Of a stretch of DNA of 64,000 nucleotides, positions 55,209 through 64,000 are shown piece by piece (the first letter of the stretch is position 1; each line of letters opens with the position of its first letter). Location of the stretch: the NCBI GenBank assembly GCA_934636245.1, contig CAKUAI010000013.1, forward strand, positions 57,304 to 121,303, written 5' to 3'. This stretch comes from an uncultured Coriobacteriales bacterium (lineage in GTDB: Bacteria > Actinomycetota > Coriobacteriia > Coriobacteriales > UMGS124). Under the pieces are notes generated by a model. That model saw only the letters and a program-made list of their open reading frames with translations. It was not told where the DNA came from and searched no databases. The position numbers and the translations under genes are program-made.

Positions 55209-56588
55209 TTATGCGCGCTTCTTCCTCAACACGGCGCAGAAGTGTCCGTCGCAGGCCCCGGGCGCAGGATAGGTGCGCATGAAGCCAGCCGGGGTGGCGA
55301 GCTTGCTCATGGCATCAACCGCGGCCACGTCGCTGGCATCGGGCACATCGGGCAGCGCCACGACCTCGAAGTCGGCACCCTGCGGACTTGCCAGGAAGGC
55401 CTCCACCACGTCCTCGTCCTCCTCGCGCAGCACCGAGCAGGTAGCGTAGGTGAGCTGGCCGCCCTCGGCCACGCGCTCAGCCACGCTCTTGAGCATGGCC
55501 AACTGCAGCTCAGCGCAGGACGTCACAGACTGAGGGGTGAGCGACCAGGTGATTTCGGGATGGCGGCGCAGGGTGCCCGAACCCGAGCACGGCGCGTCCA
55601 CCAGAATGTGGTCGAACTTCTCCGGCAGCGAAGATGCAAGCTCGTCGAGCTTGCAGGCGTCACCCGTAACCTGCTGGACGCCCACGACACGGGCGGCCTC
55701 GAGACGCTTGGCGGCAAGCTTGGCCTTGTAGGCATGCGTGTCAAGTGCCCAGATACGCGCGGCACCCTGGGCCCTGTGAGCGTGCCCGGCCATCAGGATG
55801 GTCTTGGTGCCGCGGCCCGAACCCACCTCAAGCACGCGATCGCCCGGCTCGGGAGCGGCCAGGAACGCCACCGCCTGCGCGGCAAGGTCGGCAACGACGG
55901 CCTGGGACTGCTCGACAAGGCTGCACGAAGGTACCTTGGCGGCGTCGAGAGCGCGCCAGGCACCCGGAATGCCCTCGCACGGCTCGGTCAGAAGGCCGGC
56001 GGCTGCAAGTGCGTCGGCGGCCTTGCGGTCGGACACCCACATGGGGACGTTGGCCACGTACACGGGCGCCGGCTCCAGGCAGGACTGAGCAAAGGCAAGC
56101 GCGCGCTCCTCGCCCAACTCGCCCACAAGGCGGCCGAAGAGCCATGCGGGGATGCCGCAGCGGTGCGGCACCGACTCGGCCATGAACGCCTGGGCACCCT
56201 CGGCCACGCGACGAAGCACCGCGTTGGCAAGACCGGCGGCACTCTTTGCGCGGCTGCGCACGAGCTCGACGCCCTGGCTCACCACGACATGGGCGGGCTT
56301 GTCAAGGAAGAGCAGCTCATAGGCAGAAATGCGCAGCGCGTCGCGCACGCCGGGGGCGACCTTCGCAGGCTTGGCGATATAGCGGTCGAGAGCCTCGTCG
56401 AGCGTGCCAGCCGTAGCGCACACGCCCAAGGCGAGCTTGCGCGCAAAGGCGCGGTCCTCGGCCTTGAGATGCCCGAGCACCTCTTGAGCTGCACCGGAAT
56501 TCACGAGCTCGCGGACATAGGCGTCTCGCTCGCGGGCGATGCACAGCGTGCGGTAGGCGGCCATACGGGCCGCGGCGACTCCAGACAT
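55209..56588 (-). CDS. rsmB: 16S rRNA m5C967 methyltransferase RsmB (Sun/Fmu)
   Basis: 459 residues. The N-terminal NusB-like domain covers about 1-150. The Rossmann methyltransferase has SAM motif VLEVGSGRGTKTILMA and the two catalytic cysteines in ILVDAPCSGSGTLRRHPEI and LTYATCSVLREEDE. It methylates C967 of 16S rRNA in E. coli. The start ATG shares one base with the fmt stop (TAATG), with GGAGG 7 bases upstream. The region 55106-55208 downstream holds repeated AGGAGCA units and no clear gene. Confidence 0.94.
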   Translation of the reverse strand: MSGVAAARMAAYRTLCIARERDAYVRELVNSGAAQEVLGHLKAEDRAFARKLALGVCATAGTLDEALDRYIAKPAKVAPGVRDALRISAYELLFLDKPAHVVVSQGVELVRSRAKSAAGLANAVLRRVAEGAQAFMAESVPHRCGIPAWLFGRLVGELGEERALAFAQSCLEPAPVYVANVPMWVSDRKAADALAAAGLLTEPCEGIPGAWRALDAAKVPSCSLVEQSQAVVADLAAQAVAFLAAPEPGDRVLEVGSGRGTKTILMAGHAHRAQGAARIWALDTHAYKAKLAAKRLEAARVVGVQQVTGDACKLDELASSLPEKFDHILVDAPCSGSGTLRRHPEITWSLTPQSVTSCAELQLAMLKSVAERVAEGGQLTYATCSVLREEDEDVVEAFLASPQGADFEVVALPDVPDASDVAAVDAMSKLATPAGFMRTYPAPGACDGHFCAVLRKKRA

Positions 56589-57547
56589 TACAGTGCCTCC
56601 CAATTTCCGCGCTTGCCGCGCACCGAGGCGGCAAACTCGCTTCCAAGCATGGCGCGCTTGCCGTCGGGCTTGACCTCGACGGCCTCCAGCACGCCCTGCG
56701 CGCACCCCAAAAGCAGGCGCTTGTGCCACACGACGACCTCGCCGGCAGCCAGGGGCTCGTCGAGCTGGCCCAGCTCCTCGGCGTCGAGCACATGGGCACG
56801 ACAGACGCGCACACCGCGGGCGTCGATATTGCAACGCGCCGGGGCCGCGTCGCCCGATGCCTGCACGCGGCGCATGTTGACCTGCGCGGGAACAGACGGG
56901 TCGAGCAGCACCTCGGACTTGTCGATCTTGTCGGCATGGGTGGCCGCCACGTCGTCCTGCTCAACCCATGCGGGGGCAATGCCGCACGCAAGGTCGTGCA
57001 TGACGTCGACCAGGGCCTCGCCGCCCAAGCGCGAGATTTCCGCGCTCACCTCGGCGTAGGTGCGCTCACCGGCCTCCACGCTGCCCTGACGGCAGTAAGG
57101 GCCGGAATCGAGGCCCTCCTCGATACGCATGATGGAATAGCCCAGAGGCTCGTCACCCGTAAGTAACGCGCGCTGCATGGGGGCGGCGCCGCGACCCTGG
57201 GGCAACACGCTGGCATGCACGTTGAAGCAACCCAGGCGCGGCATCTCGATGACGTCGGCCGGAAGGATGGCGCCATATGCAGCCACGCAGAACACGTCGG
57301 CATGGGCCTGGGCCAGGGCGGACTTCATCTCGTCGGTACGCACCGTCTTCGTCTTCACCACGGGGATGCCATGCTCCTCGCACCAGGCCGCGACAGGCGA
57401 GGGAACGAGCTTCTTGCCGCGACCCGAGATGGCATCAGGCCTGGTGAAGGCGCATACGATCTCGATAAACGGAGCTTTGGCGAGCGCCTCGAGCGGGCCG
57501 AGGGCAAACTCGGGCGTGCCCATGAACACGCAGCGGAGCTTCTCCAT
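56588..57547 (-). CDS. fmt: methionyl-tRNA formyltransferase
   Basis: 319 residues; formylates initiator Met-tRNA with 10-formyl-THF. The N-terminal hydrolase-like domain has RCVFMGTPEFALGPLEAL, the catalytic block GCFNVHASVLPQGRGAAPMQ and DSGPYC. The C-terminal OB-like domain binds tRNA. The start at MEKLRC is the best fit by homology; no strong ribosome site is present, so translation may depend on the def gene 7 bases upstream. Confidence 0.95.
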   Translation of the reverse strand: MEKLRCVFMGTPEFALGPLEALAKAPFIEIVCAFTRPDAISGRGKKLVPSPVAAWCEEHGIPVVKTKTVRTDEMKSALAQAHADVFCVAAYGAILPADVIEMPRLGCFNVHASVLPQGRGAAPMQRALLTGDEPLGYSIMRIEEGLDSGPYCRQGSVEAGERTYAEVSAEISRLGGEALVDVMHDLACGIAPAWVEQDDVAATHADKIDKSEVLLDPSVPAQVNMRRVQASGDAAPARCNIDARGVRVCRAHVLDAEELGQLDEPLAAGEVVVWHKRLLLGCAQGVLEAVEVKPDGKRAMLGSEFAASVRGKRGNWEAL

Positions 57548-57554
57548 CCCGGGC

Positions 57555-58088
57555 CTACTCGGTGTCGCCGGGACGGGCGCCGTTAGCGAGCGCCTCCTGG
57601 TACTCGGCAATGGCACGCATGCGCTCGGCAGGCTCGAGGCGCTCGAACATGGTGTAGCCGTGCAGGTGGTCGATCTCGTGCTGCAGGCACACGCAGAACA
57701 GGTTGTTGGCGGCCTTGTACTGCATGAGCTGGCCATCGAGGTTGAGGGCGCGCACCGTCACCGACGTGGAGCGCTCGATCTCCACCGCGATGCCGGGGAT
57801 GGACAGGCACCCCTCCATGCCCGGGGCCTTCTCCTCGGACTGCTCCACGATGTAGGGGTTGATGAGGAAGATGGGGTCCTTCTCGCCGGTGTCGCCCCAG
57901 TTGCAGTCGATGACGACGATCTGCTTGAGGACGCCAATCTGGGGCGCCGCGATGCCGCAGCCGTCGTACTTGTACATGAGCTTGGCCATCTTCTTGGCCG
58001 TCTTCTTGATTTCGTCGTCGATGACCTCGACGGGGGCGCACTCGGTGCGCAGGCGCTCATCGGGGGAAAGCACGATTTCTTGTGCCAT
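57555..58088 (-). CDS. def: peptide deformylase
   Basis: 177-residue metalloprotease that removes the formyl group from new proteins. Three motifs are complete: GCGIAAPQIGV, EGCLSIPG and QHEIDHLHG (metal ligands Cys, His, His). Start at MAQEIVL with AAAGG upstream. It pairs functionally with fmt, which follows. def-fmt-rsmB is a common order. Confidence 0.96.
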   Translation of the reverse strand: MAQEIVLSPDERLRTECAPVEVIDDEIKKTAKKMAKLMYKYDGCGIAAPQIGVLKQIVVIDCNWGDTGEKDPIFLINPYIVEQSEEKAPGMEGCLSIPGIAVEIERSTSVTVRALNLDGQLMQYKAANNLFCVCLQHEIDHLHGYTMFERLEPAERMRAIAEYQEALANGARPGDTE

Positions 58089-58137
58089 GGGTGTTGCCTT
58101 TCTCATAGGGCGGCGTTTTTAAGTCAACCGCACAATC

Positions 58138-60450
58138 TTATAGCAGGTCGTAGGGGTCTACGTCGATGGCCAGGCTCACTTGGGCAGGCATCTGCAACCT
58201 CTTCAGCGCATCTCCAAGAATTGCGCCGAGCTCGCTTTGCGGAGCGGCCTTGACGAGCACATGCCAGCGGAAGTTGCCCTCCACACGCGACAGCGCGCAT
58301 TCCGCAGGTCCCAGGATTTCACAGCCCGGAAGCGCCACCTCGGCATAGTCGCGCAGCTTCTCCGCCACGGCCCAGGCGACCTTCTCAACATCCGTGCCGA
58401 CCTTGCCCCACATGATGATGTTGGCCAGGCGCACGAACGGAGGGTAGCCCACCTCCCGCCGGGCAGCGAGCTCGTTTTCGGAAAAGACCGAGCGGTCGTG
58501 GCGCGAGACAGCCAAAATCGCAGGGTGGCGCGGCTGGTAGGTCTGGATGATGACCCGACCCGGGACGTCTCCCCTGCCGGCGCGCCCCGCCACCTGCTCG
58601 AGCAGGTCGTAGGTGCGCTCGGCGGCGCGGAAGTCGGCGAGTTTGAGCGTGGTGTCGGCGTTGATGACGCCGGCCAGCGTCACCTGAGGAAAGTCGAGGC
58701 CCTTGGCGATCATCTGCGTGCCGAGAAGTACCGCGCTTTGCGCCTCGTCGAACTCGGCGAGGCATCGGTCATGGCCGCCCTTGCCCTTCGTGGTGTCGGC
58801 ATCCATGCGCACGACGGTGAACCCCTCGGGAAGCACGCCGCGCAGCTCGTCTTCCACGCGCTGGGTGCCCACGCCGAACTGCCGCAAGTAACGGCTCCCG
58901 CACTCAGGACAGAGCGGAGGCACCGCATACTCACGGCCGCAGGTGTGGCACACGAGCTTGTGGCCGCGCTCATGATAGGTAAGCGAGGTGGAGCATTGCT
59001 CGCAGCGCGGCACATACCCGCAGTCCCGGCAAAGCAAGAAGCGGGCAAAACCGCGCTGGTTGAGCAGCAGGACCGCCTTCTCGCCACGCTCGACCACATC
59101 CATGAGCGCAGCTGTCAGCGGGCGAGAAAACATCGAACGCCAGCCCTGGGAGAACTCCTGGGCCATGTCGACGACCCGGACCTCGGGCATGGGCCTGCCG
59201 CCGGGACGCTCCGGCATGCTGACGCGTGTCCAGGCTGGGCCCTCCCCCGCAAAGGCCGCACCACGCGAGTCCGAATCGCAGCGGGCAAGGGAGGCCAGCG
59301 ACGGGGTGGCCGAACCCAGCACGAGCGGGCAACCATGCACCTGCGCCAGGCGCGCGGCCACCTCACGAGCATGGTAGCGCGGGGAGCTCGACTGCTTGTA
59401 ACTGCTCTCGTGCTCCTCGTCGATGATGTAAATGCCAGGATTGGCAAGCGGGGCGAAGAGCGCCGAGCGCGCACCCACCACCACGCGGGCGCGACCCGTG
59501 CGCACAAGCTCCCACTGGTCGCGCCGCTCACCCAGCGTGAGACGGGAGTGCAGCACCGCCACGGCTTCGCCGAAGCGGTTGCGGAAGCGTCCCACCGTCT
59601 GGGCGGTAAGCGAGATTTCGGGAACGAGCACACACGCGCCCTTGCCGGCCGCAAGGGTGCGCTCGATGGCTTCCAGGTAGACCTCCGTCTTGCCTGAGCC
59701 AGTCACGCCGTCGATGAGCACGACGCCGCCTTGCCCCTGCGCACGGGCGTCTTCGATGGCGCGAAGCGCGCTGAGCTGCCCCGAGGTGAGGTGTTCCAGA
59801 CCCAAGCGGGGTGCACGCGCACTCGAAAGCTCCGTGACCGACGACCCGCGCAGGCGCTCCCTGCGCTCGCAGGTCACGACGCCCTTTTTCTCCAGGCGCT
59901 TGACGACCGTGGAGACTCCGCTCACGGCAAGTCCCAGCTCCACCTGGCGCATCGGGCCTTTGAGCAGCGCCTCCACAACGGCACGCTCGGCATGGGCGTT
60001 CTTGCGGGGCTCATAGGCACGGCCCTGCTCGGTGATGTGCACCCAGCAGTCATCGACAGGCTCGACGCGAGCCTGCTGGAGAGCCCAGATGCCCGACGTC
60101 TCGTCGCGCACCATTTTAGCCGTAAAACCGGGGGGCAAGAACAGACGGACGGCATCTGCCAGCGAGGACGCGTATTCTTGCGCGACCCATTGGGCCACAT
60201 CGCCGGCCTCGGGCAAGAACAAGGCCTCGGAGAGCACTTGCTGGATGGGAAGCAAGCGCGCGCCCGTGAGTCCCGGGTCGAGCGACTCATCCACCGCAAG
60301 GACGTACCCGACTGCCGGGCGGCGGCCAAACTCCACCACCACGCAGCAGCCGGGCACGATAGAGGCCTCAAGGCGAGCCGGAACGGTATATGTGAAGGGC
60401 GCGGCGAGCGCCCTGGTCTTTACGTCAACCGCAACGCGCGCGAACGGCAT
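58138..60450 (-). CDS. priA: primosomal protein N' (PriA)
   Basis: 770 residues. PriA restarts stalled replication forks. The 3' DNA-binding domain is residues 1-100, the helicase has Walker A DGVTGSGKTEVYLEAI and box II IYIIDEEHESSYKQ, and the zinc modules are CRDCGYVPRCEQCST and CHTCGREYAVPPLCPECGS. Conserved TQMIAKGLDFPQVTLAGVI and RAGRGDVPGRVIIQTYQP follow. The helicase motifs look intact, unlike the degenerate PriA of many high-GC actinomycetes. It starts 5 bases after metK. Confidence 0.95.
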   Translation of the reverse strand: MPFARVAVDVKTRALAAPFTYTVPARLEASIVPGCCVVVEFGRRPAVGYVLAVDESLDPGLTGARLLPIQQVLSEALFLPEAGDVAQWVAQEYASSLADAVRLFLPPGFTAKMVRDETSGIWALQQARVEPVDDCWVHITEQGRAYEPRKNAHAERAVVEALLKGPMRQVELGLAVSGVSTVVKRLEKKGVVTCERRERLRGSSVTELSSARAPRLGLEHLTSGQLSALRAIEDARAQGQGGVVLIDGVTGSGKTEVYLEAIERTLAAGKGACVLVPEISLTAQTVGRFRNRFGEAVAVLHSRLTLGERRDQWELVRTGRARVVVGARSALFAPLANPGIYIIDEEHESSYKQSSSPRYHAREVAARLAQVHGCPLVLGSATPSLASLARCDSDSRGAAFAGEGPAWTRVSMPERPGGRPMPEVRVVDMAQEFSQGWRSMFSRPLTAALMDVVERGEKAVLLLNQRGFARFLLCRDCGYVPRCEQCSTSLTYHERGHKLVCHTCGREYAVPPLCPECGSRYLRQFGVGTQRVEDELRGVLPEGFTVVRMDADTTKGKGGHDRCLAEFDEAQSAVLLGTQMIAKGLDFPQVTLAGVINADTTLKLADFRAAERTYDLLEQVAGRAGRGDVPGRVIIQTYQPRHPAILAVSRHDRSVFSENELAARREVGYPPFVRLANIIMWGKVGTDVEKVAWAVAEKLRDYAEVALPGCEILGPAECALSRVEGNFRWHVLVKAAPQSELGAILGDALKRLQMPAQVSLAIDVDPYDLL

Positions 60451-60455
60451 GGAGC

Positions 60456-61739
<1,284 letters not shown>

Positions 61740-61745
61740 GTAAGG

Positions 61746-61811
61746 CCCCTTAATGGTCTCGGCAATGATGCCGGAGCAGGGGCATCCCCCTGCGCATGCT
61801 GATACAAGGGG
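61746..61811 (-). promoter_or_regulatory. expression platform: anti-Shine-Dalgarno element of metK
   Basis: The ribosome site AAGGGG (61751-61746) can pair with CCCCTT at 61811-61806. Two small hairpins (GCAGGGG/CCCCTGC and GGCA/TGCC) lie between. No terminator with a U run is visible, which favours translational control. Confidence 0.5.
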
Positions 61812-61830
61812 TAGTTGAGGTGTCCCACAA

Positions 61831-61965
61831 ATCCCCATCTTCTAGAAGCCATGGGCTCCTACCGAGAATTGGCACCGTTTCCTTGAAGGATGGTTGCCGG
61901 AGCGTCATAGGGCTCGGTCCCTCGGCTCGAACGGGACGCGCATGCACGCTCCCCTCCTGATGGAT
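61831..61965 (-). promoter_or_regulatory. SAM riboswitch (S-box clan) upstream of metK
   Basis: Core signatures TATGACGCTCCGGCAACC and GGTGCCAATTC appear in the right order. P1 pairs ATCCATC (61965-61959) with GATGGGGAT (61839-61831); P2 pairs GGAGCG with CGCTCC around a large extra arm. A TAGAAT -10 box at 61978-61973 places the transcript start close to P1. It belongs to the SAM-I / SAM-IV / SAM-I-IV clan; the enlarged P2 makes the exact class uncertain. 61740-62071 holds no gene. Confidence 0.88.
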
Positions 61966-61982
61966 GCGCTCGATTCTACAAC

Positions 61983-62020
61983 GCAAAGCGGGCGCGAGGA
62001 ATCCCCCGCGCCCGCTTTGC
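61983..62020 (-). terminator. strong hairpin after the TetR gene
   Basis: GCAAAGCGGGCGCG / CGCGCCCGCTTTGC, a perfect 14-bp stem with a 10-base loop. The following bases are GTTGTAG, not a U run. It separates the tetR transcript from metK. Confidence 0.75.
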
Positions 62021-62071
62021 ACTGGTCTTGCATAAGTTTGATGCCAAGTGTGAAACACCCGTGAAGCGCAT

Positions 62072-62737
62072 CTACGCCATGGCGGCAAGCTCTTCCTTGC
62101 TGCGGGCGCTCACGCCAAATCCGATGAAGGAAAGCAGGGCGCCGACGAGCCTCTCGACGTTCAAATCAGTAGGACGGCTCTCCCCCGCGAGCGTCGACAC
62201 TCCCAGGAAGGCACCGAGTATCGCCGGCGAAGCCACCGTCGAGTCGACGTCGGGGCGCACCGTGCCCTCCACCTTGCCGCGCTCAAGGAGCGTGGAGACA
62301 AGGGAGTACAGGCGATTCACAAGATCCTCGCCGCCTTTCAGCTCGGCAAGAAAACCACGCGCCCCATGCAACTCCCCCATGACGAAGCGCGTAAGCGCGA
62401 CGTTGTTGGCAAGCGTCTCGACGTAAGAGCGTGTGATACCCACCAAAGCCTCGTAGGCACTGACCGAGGAGAGGGCCACTTTCTCGAACGTGGTCAGCAT
62501 GCGGTCCATCTCGCTGTACAGCACCTGCGAGACGATCTCGTCCGAATCGGCAAAGTAGTAGTAGACCGAGCCCTTGCTCATGCCCGTCGCCTTTGCGATG
62601 TCGGCGATTGAGATCTCGGCGTTCAGGCTTGTTCGCATGAGATCGGAAGCGGCATCGATGATGCGCTGGCGCGTGAGGGCGCCCTTGGCAGACTGTCGGG
62701 TGTCGCGAGGAGTTGCGGGTTTGTCTGTCTCTGCCAT
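62072..62737 (-). CDS. TetR/AcrR-family transcriptional regulator
   Basis: 221 residues. The helix-turn-helix is ISIADIAKATGMSKGSVYYYFADSDEIV (shown as ADIAKATGMSKGSVYYYF), residues about 42-70; the ligand domain is unlike any I can name. It follows the YhgE/Pip-like gene by 60 bases, so it may control that gene. GGAG lies 10 bases before the ATG. Confidence 0.92.
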   Translation of the reverse strand: MAETDKPATPRDTRQSAKGALTRQRIIDAASDLMRTSLNAEISIADIAKATGMSKGSVYYYFADSDEIVSQVLYSEMDRMLTTFEKVALSSVSAYEALVGITRSYVETLANNVALTRFVMGELHGARGFLAELKGGEDLVNRLYSLVSTLLERGKVEGTVRPDVDSTVASPAILGAFLGVSTLAGESRPTDLNVERLVGALLSFIGFGVSARSKEELAAMA

Positions 62738-62753
62738 GTCGACGATTCTCCAA

Positions 62754-62788
62754 AGAAGGCGCGACCCGCAGAAGATGCGTGTCGCGCC
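62754..62788 (-). terminator. terminator of the YhgE/Pip-like gene
   Basis: GGCGCGAC / GTCGCGCC with an inner CGCA stem, then TTCTTTGG on the minus strand, 9 bases after the stop. Confidence 0.8.
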
Positions 62789-62797
62789 AATAGCGGC

Positions 62798-64000
62798 TTA
62801 TAGGTCGATGAGCGGGTGGAGCTGGGTCATCGGGACATTGCGGCGGCTGCGCGCCACGAGGATGGTGAGCGCGAAGCTTACCACGCCGAAGGCCGCAAGC
62901 ACCAGGCAGCAGTGGCCGACGTTGGCCAGCGTGATGCCGCACATGATGTCCTTCATGCCGGCCACGACGTAGGTCATGGGCAGGCAGGGCGAGATGACCT
63001 GGAAGAACTCGGGGCAGGTCTCAAGCGGGAACGTGCCGGCTGCGGAGGCAAGCTGCAGAATGAGCAGCACGATGGCAATGAGCTTGCCGGGGAAGCCGAA
63101 CGTGGCCATGATGAACTGCATGAGGCAGTTGTTCACGATCACCACGAGCAGCGCGAACAGGTAGAACTCGACAACGAAGTTCACGTTGAGATCGAGCACG
63201 AACTGCAGCGACAGGCACAGCAGCAATGCCTGGATGGCGCCGACGAGCAGCCACGGCACCAGGCCGCACAGGGCCGCCAGGGGCGCACGGGCGCCGGAGG
63301 CGATAAGGCGGTTGTTGAGCGGCTTCATAATGAAGCTGTTCATGAGGGCACCCAGGTACAGGGCCAGGCCGATGAAGTACGGGGCAAAGCCCGTGCCGTA
63401 GTTCTCAACGGTGGTGTAGTACTCGTTCTGGACCTCGACGGGCGCGCTCATCATGGCAGAGCGGGCGTCAACCTGCTGCTCGTCCATACCGGCCATGCCG
63501 GCGATGCCGTTGGCGAGGCCGTCGGCGAGTTCCTTGGCGCCGTCGCGAGCAGTCACAAGGCCGTCGCCGAGCTCCTTGGAGCCGTCGTAAAGCTGAGAGA
63601 GGCCGTCGTTGAGGTCGGTGGCGCCATCGTTGAGCTGATGCGCGCCGTCGAGCAGGTCGGAAGCGCCGTCGTCGAGCTGCTTGGCGCCGTCCTTGGCGGT
63701 CACGGTGCCGTCGAGAAGCTGGCCAGCGCCGTCGTCGAGCGCGTTGATGCCGTCAGCGGCGGTGACGATGCCGAAGTACAGATCGGACTGACCGGACAGG
63801 AGCGTCTTGGAGCCGTCGACGAGCTGGGTAGCCCCGTCAACAGCCGAGCTGATGCCGTCGTCGAGCTGCTTGGCGCCGTCAGCGAGCTGGGTAGCGCCGG
63901 ACTTCAGGTCAGAAGCACCGGAATCGAGCTGGGCGGCGCCGTCCTTGAGCTGCCCGGCGCCCTCGTCGAGCTGGGAGGCGCCGCTGTCGGCGGTCACGAT
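62798..64000 (-). CDS. YhgE/Pip-domain membrane protein, C-terminal part (runs off the window)
   Basis: At least 400 residues are visible; the frame is open to base 64000 so the N terminus is missing. About 190 residues are DG-x-x-x-L type repeats (QLDDGASDLLDGAHQLNDG and similar), an alpha-helical stalk. After DEQQVDARSAMMSAPV, the Pip-type C-terminal block has helices of an ABC-2-like membrane region (PYFIGLALYLGALMNSF). Such proteins are phage-infection proteins or export factors; the role here is unknown. A TetR gene follows. Confidence 0.85.
   Translation of the reverse strand: MVTADSGASQLDEGAGQLKDGAAQLDSGASDLKSGATQLADGAKQLDDGISSAVDGATQLVDGSKTLLSGQSDLYFGIVTAADGINALDDGAGQLLDGTVTAKDGAKQLDDGASDLLDGAHQLNDGATDLNDGLSQLYDGSKELGDGLVTARDGAKELADGLANGIAGMAGMDEQQVDARSAMMSAPVEVQNEYYTTVENYGTGFAPYFIGLALYLGALMNSFIMKPLNNRLIASGARAPLAALCGLVPWLLVGAIQALLLCLSLQFVLDLNVNFVVEFYLFALLVVIVNNCLMQFIMATFGFPGKLIAIVLLILQLASAAGTFPLETCPEFFQVISPCLPMTYVVAGMKDIMCGITLANVGHCCLVLAAFGVVSFALTILVARSRRNVPMTQLHPLIDL

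Overview
This 64 kb window is high-GC, gene-dense bacterial chromosome, mostly housekeeping. I infer an anaerobic Actinomycetota, most likely class Coriobacteriia. The reasons are the GC-rich third codon positions, the gene order (valS-folC, tig-clpP-clpX, metK-priA-def-fmt-rsmB, tlyA-nadK-recN, rpsA-coaE), the molybdenum-cofactor genes, and several alanine/glutamate/lysine-rich tails. The genus is not identifiable from the sequence alone. Almost every gene lies on the minus strand. Only uvrB and thrS are on the plus strand. No rRNA, phage, insertion sequence or CRISPR array was seen.

Layout by coordinate. 1-5,500: 5' part of an ABC-F ATPase gene, murJ, ybaK and uvrA, overlapping head to tail. 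5,500-9,400: two unrelated flavoproteins and the Fe-S carrier mrp; the first flavoprotein gene has a strikingly structured leader RNA that I cannot assign to a family. 9,500-20,150: molybdenum block, with moaA-moaC, a molybdate ABC transporter modABC, mog, moeA and mobB, interrupted by uvrB. In the transporter, ModA carries a C-terminal FMN-binding domain and ModB carries an extra N-terminal extracytoplasmic domain. 20,150-36,000: coaE, a TrmH-type methyltransferase, rpsA, thrS (without a TGS domain), a zinc-ribbon membrane protein, folC, valS, clpX, clpP, trigger factor with a histone-like tail, tRNA-Leu and a two-component system. 36,000-38,600: tRNA-Arg, an LTA-synthase-like sulfatase, tRNA-Gly and tRNA-Pro.

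38,600-48,450 is the old cluster known from Bacillus as accB-accC-yqhY-nusB-xseA-xseB-dxs-tlyA-recN. Here accB is fused to a pyruvate/oxaloacetate carboxyltransferase and xseA is missing. 48,500-51,050: a glycosyltransferase and a degenerate LCP-like membrane protein with Y-D-x-x-G repeats. 51,100-55,100: pheS-pheT behind a complete T-box leader. 55,200-61,970: metK-priA-def-fmt-rsmB behind a SAM riboswitch. 62,000-64,000: a TetR regulator and the C-terminal part of a YhgE/Pip-type membrane protein that runs off the window.

The genes join into a few themes: cofactor supply (Moco, CoA, NADP, folate, SAM, DXP), translation (Phe, Val and Thr synthetases, S1, formylation and deformylation, four tRNAs), proteostasis (Tig, ClpXP) and repair/replication (UvrA, UvrB, RecN, PriA). 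The most unusual items are the flavin-bearing molybdate transporter, the unassigned leader RNA near 7.3 kb, the carboxyltransferase-AccB fusion, the duplicated basic tail of trigger factor and the LCP-like repeat protein.
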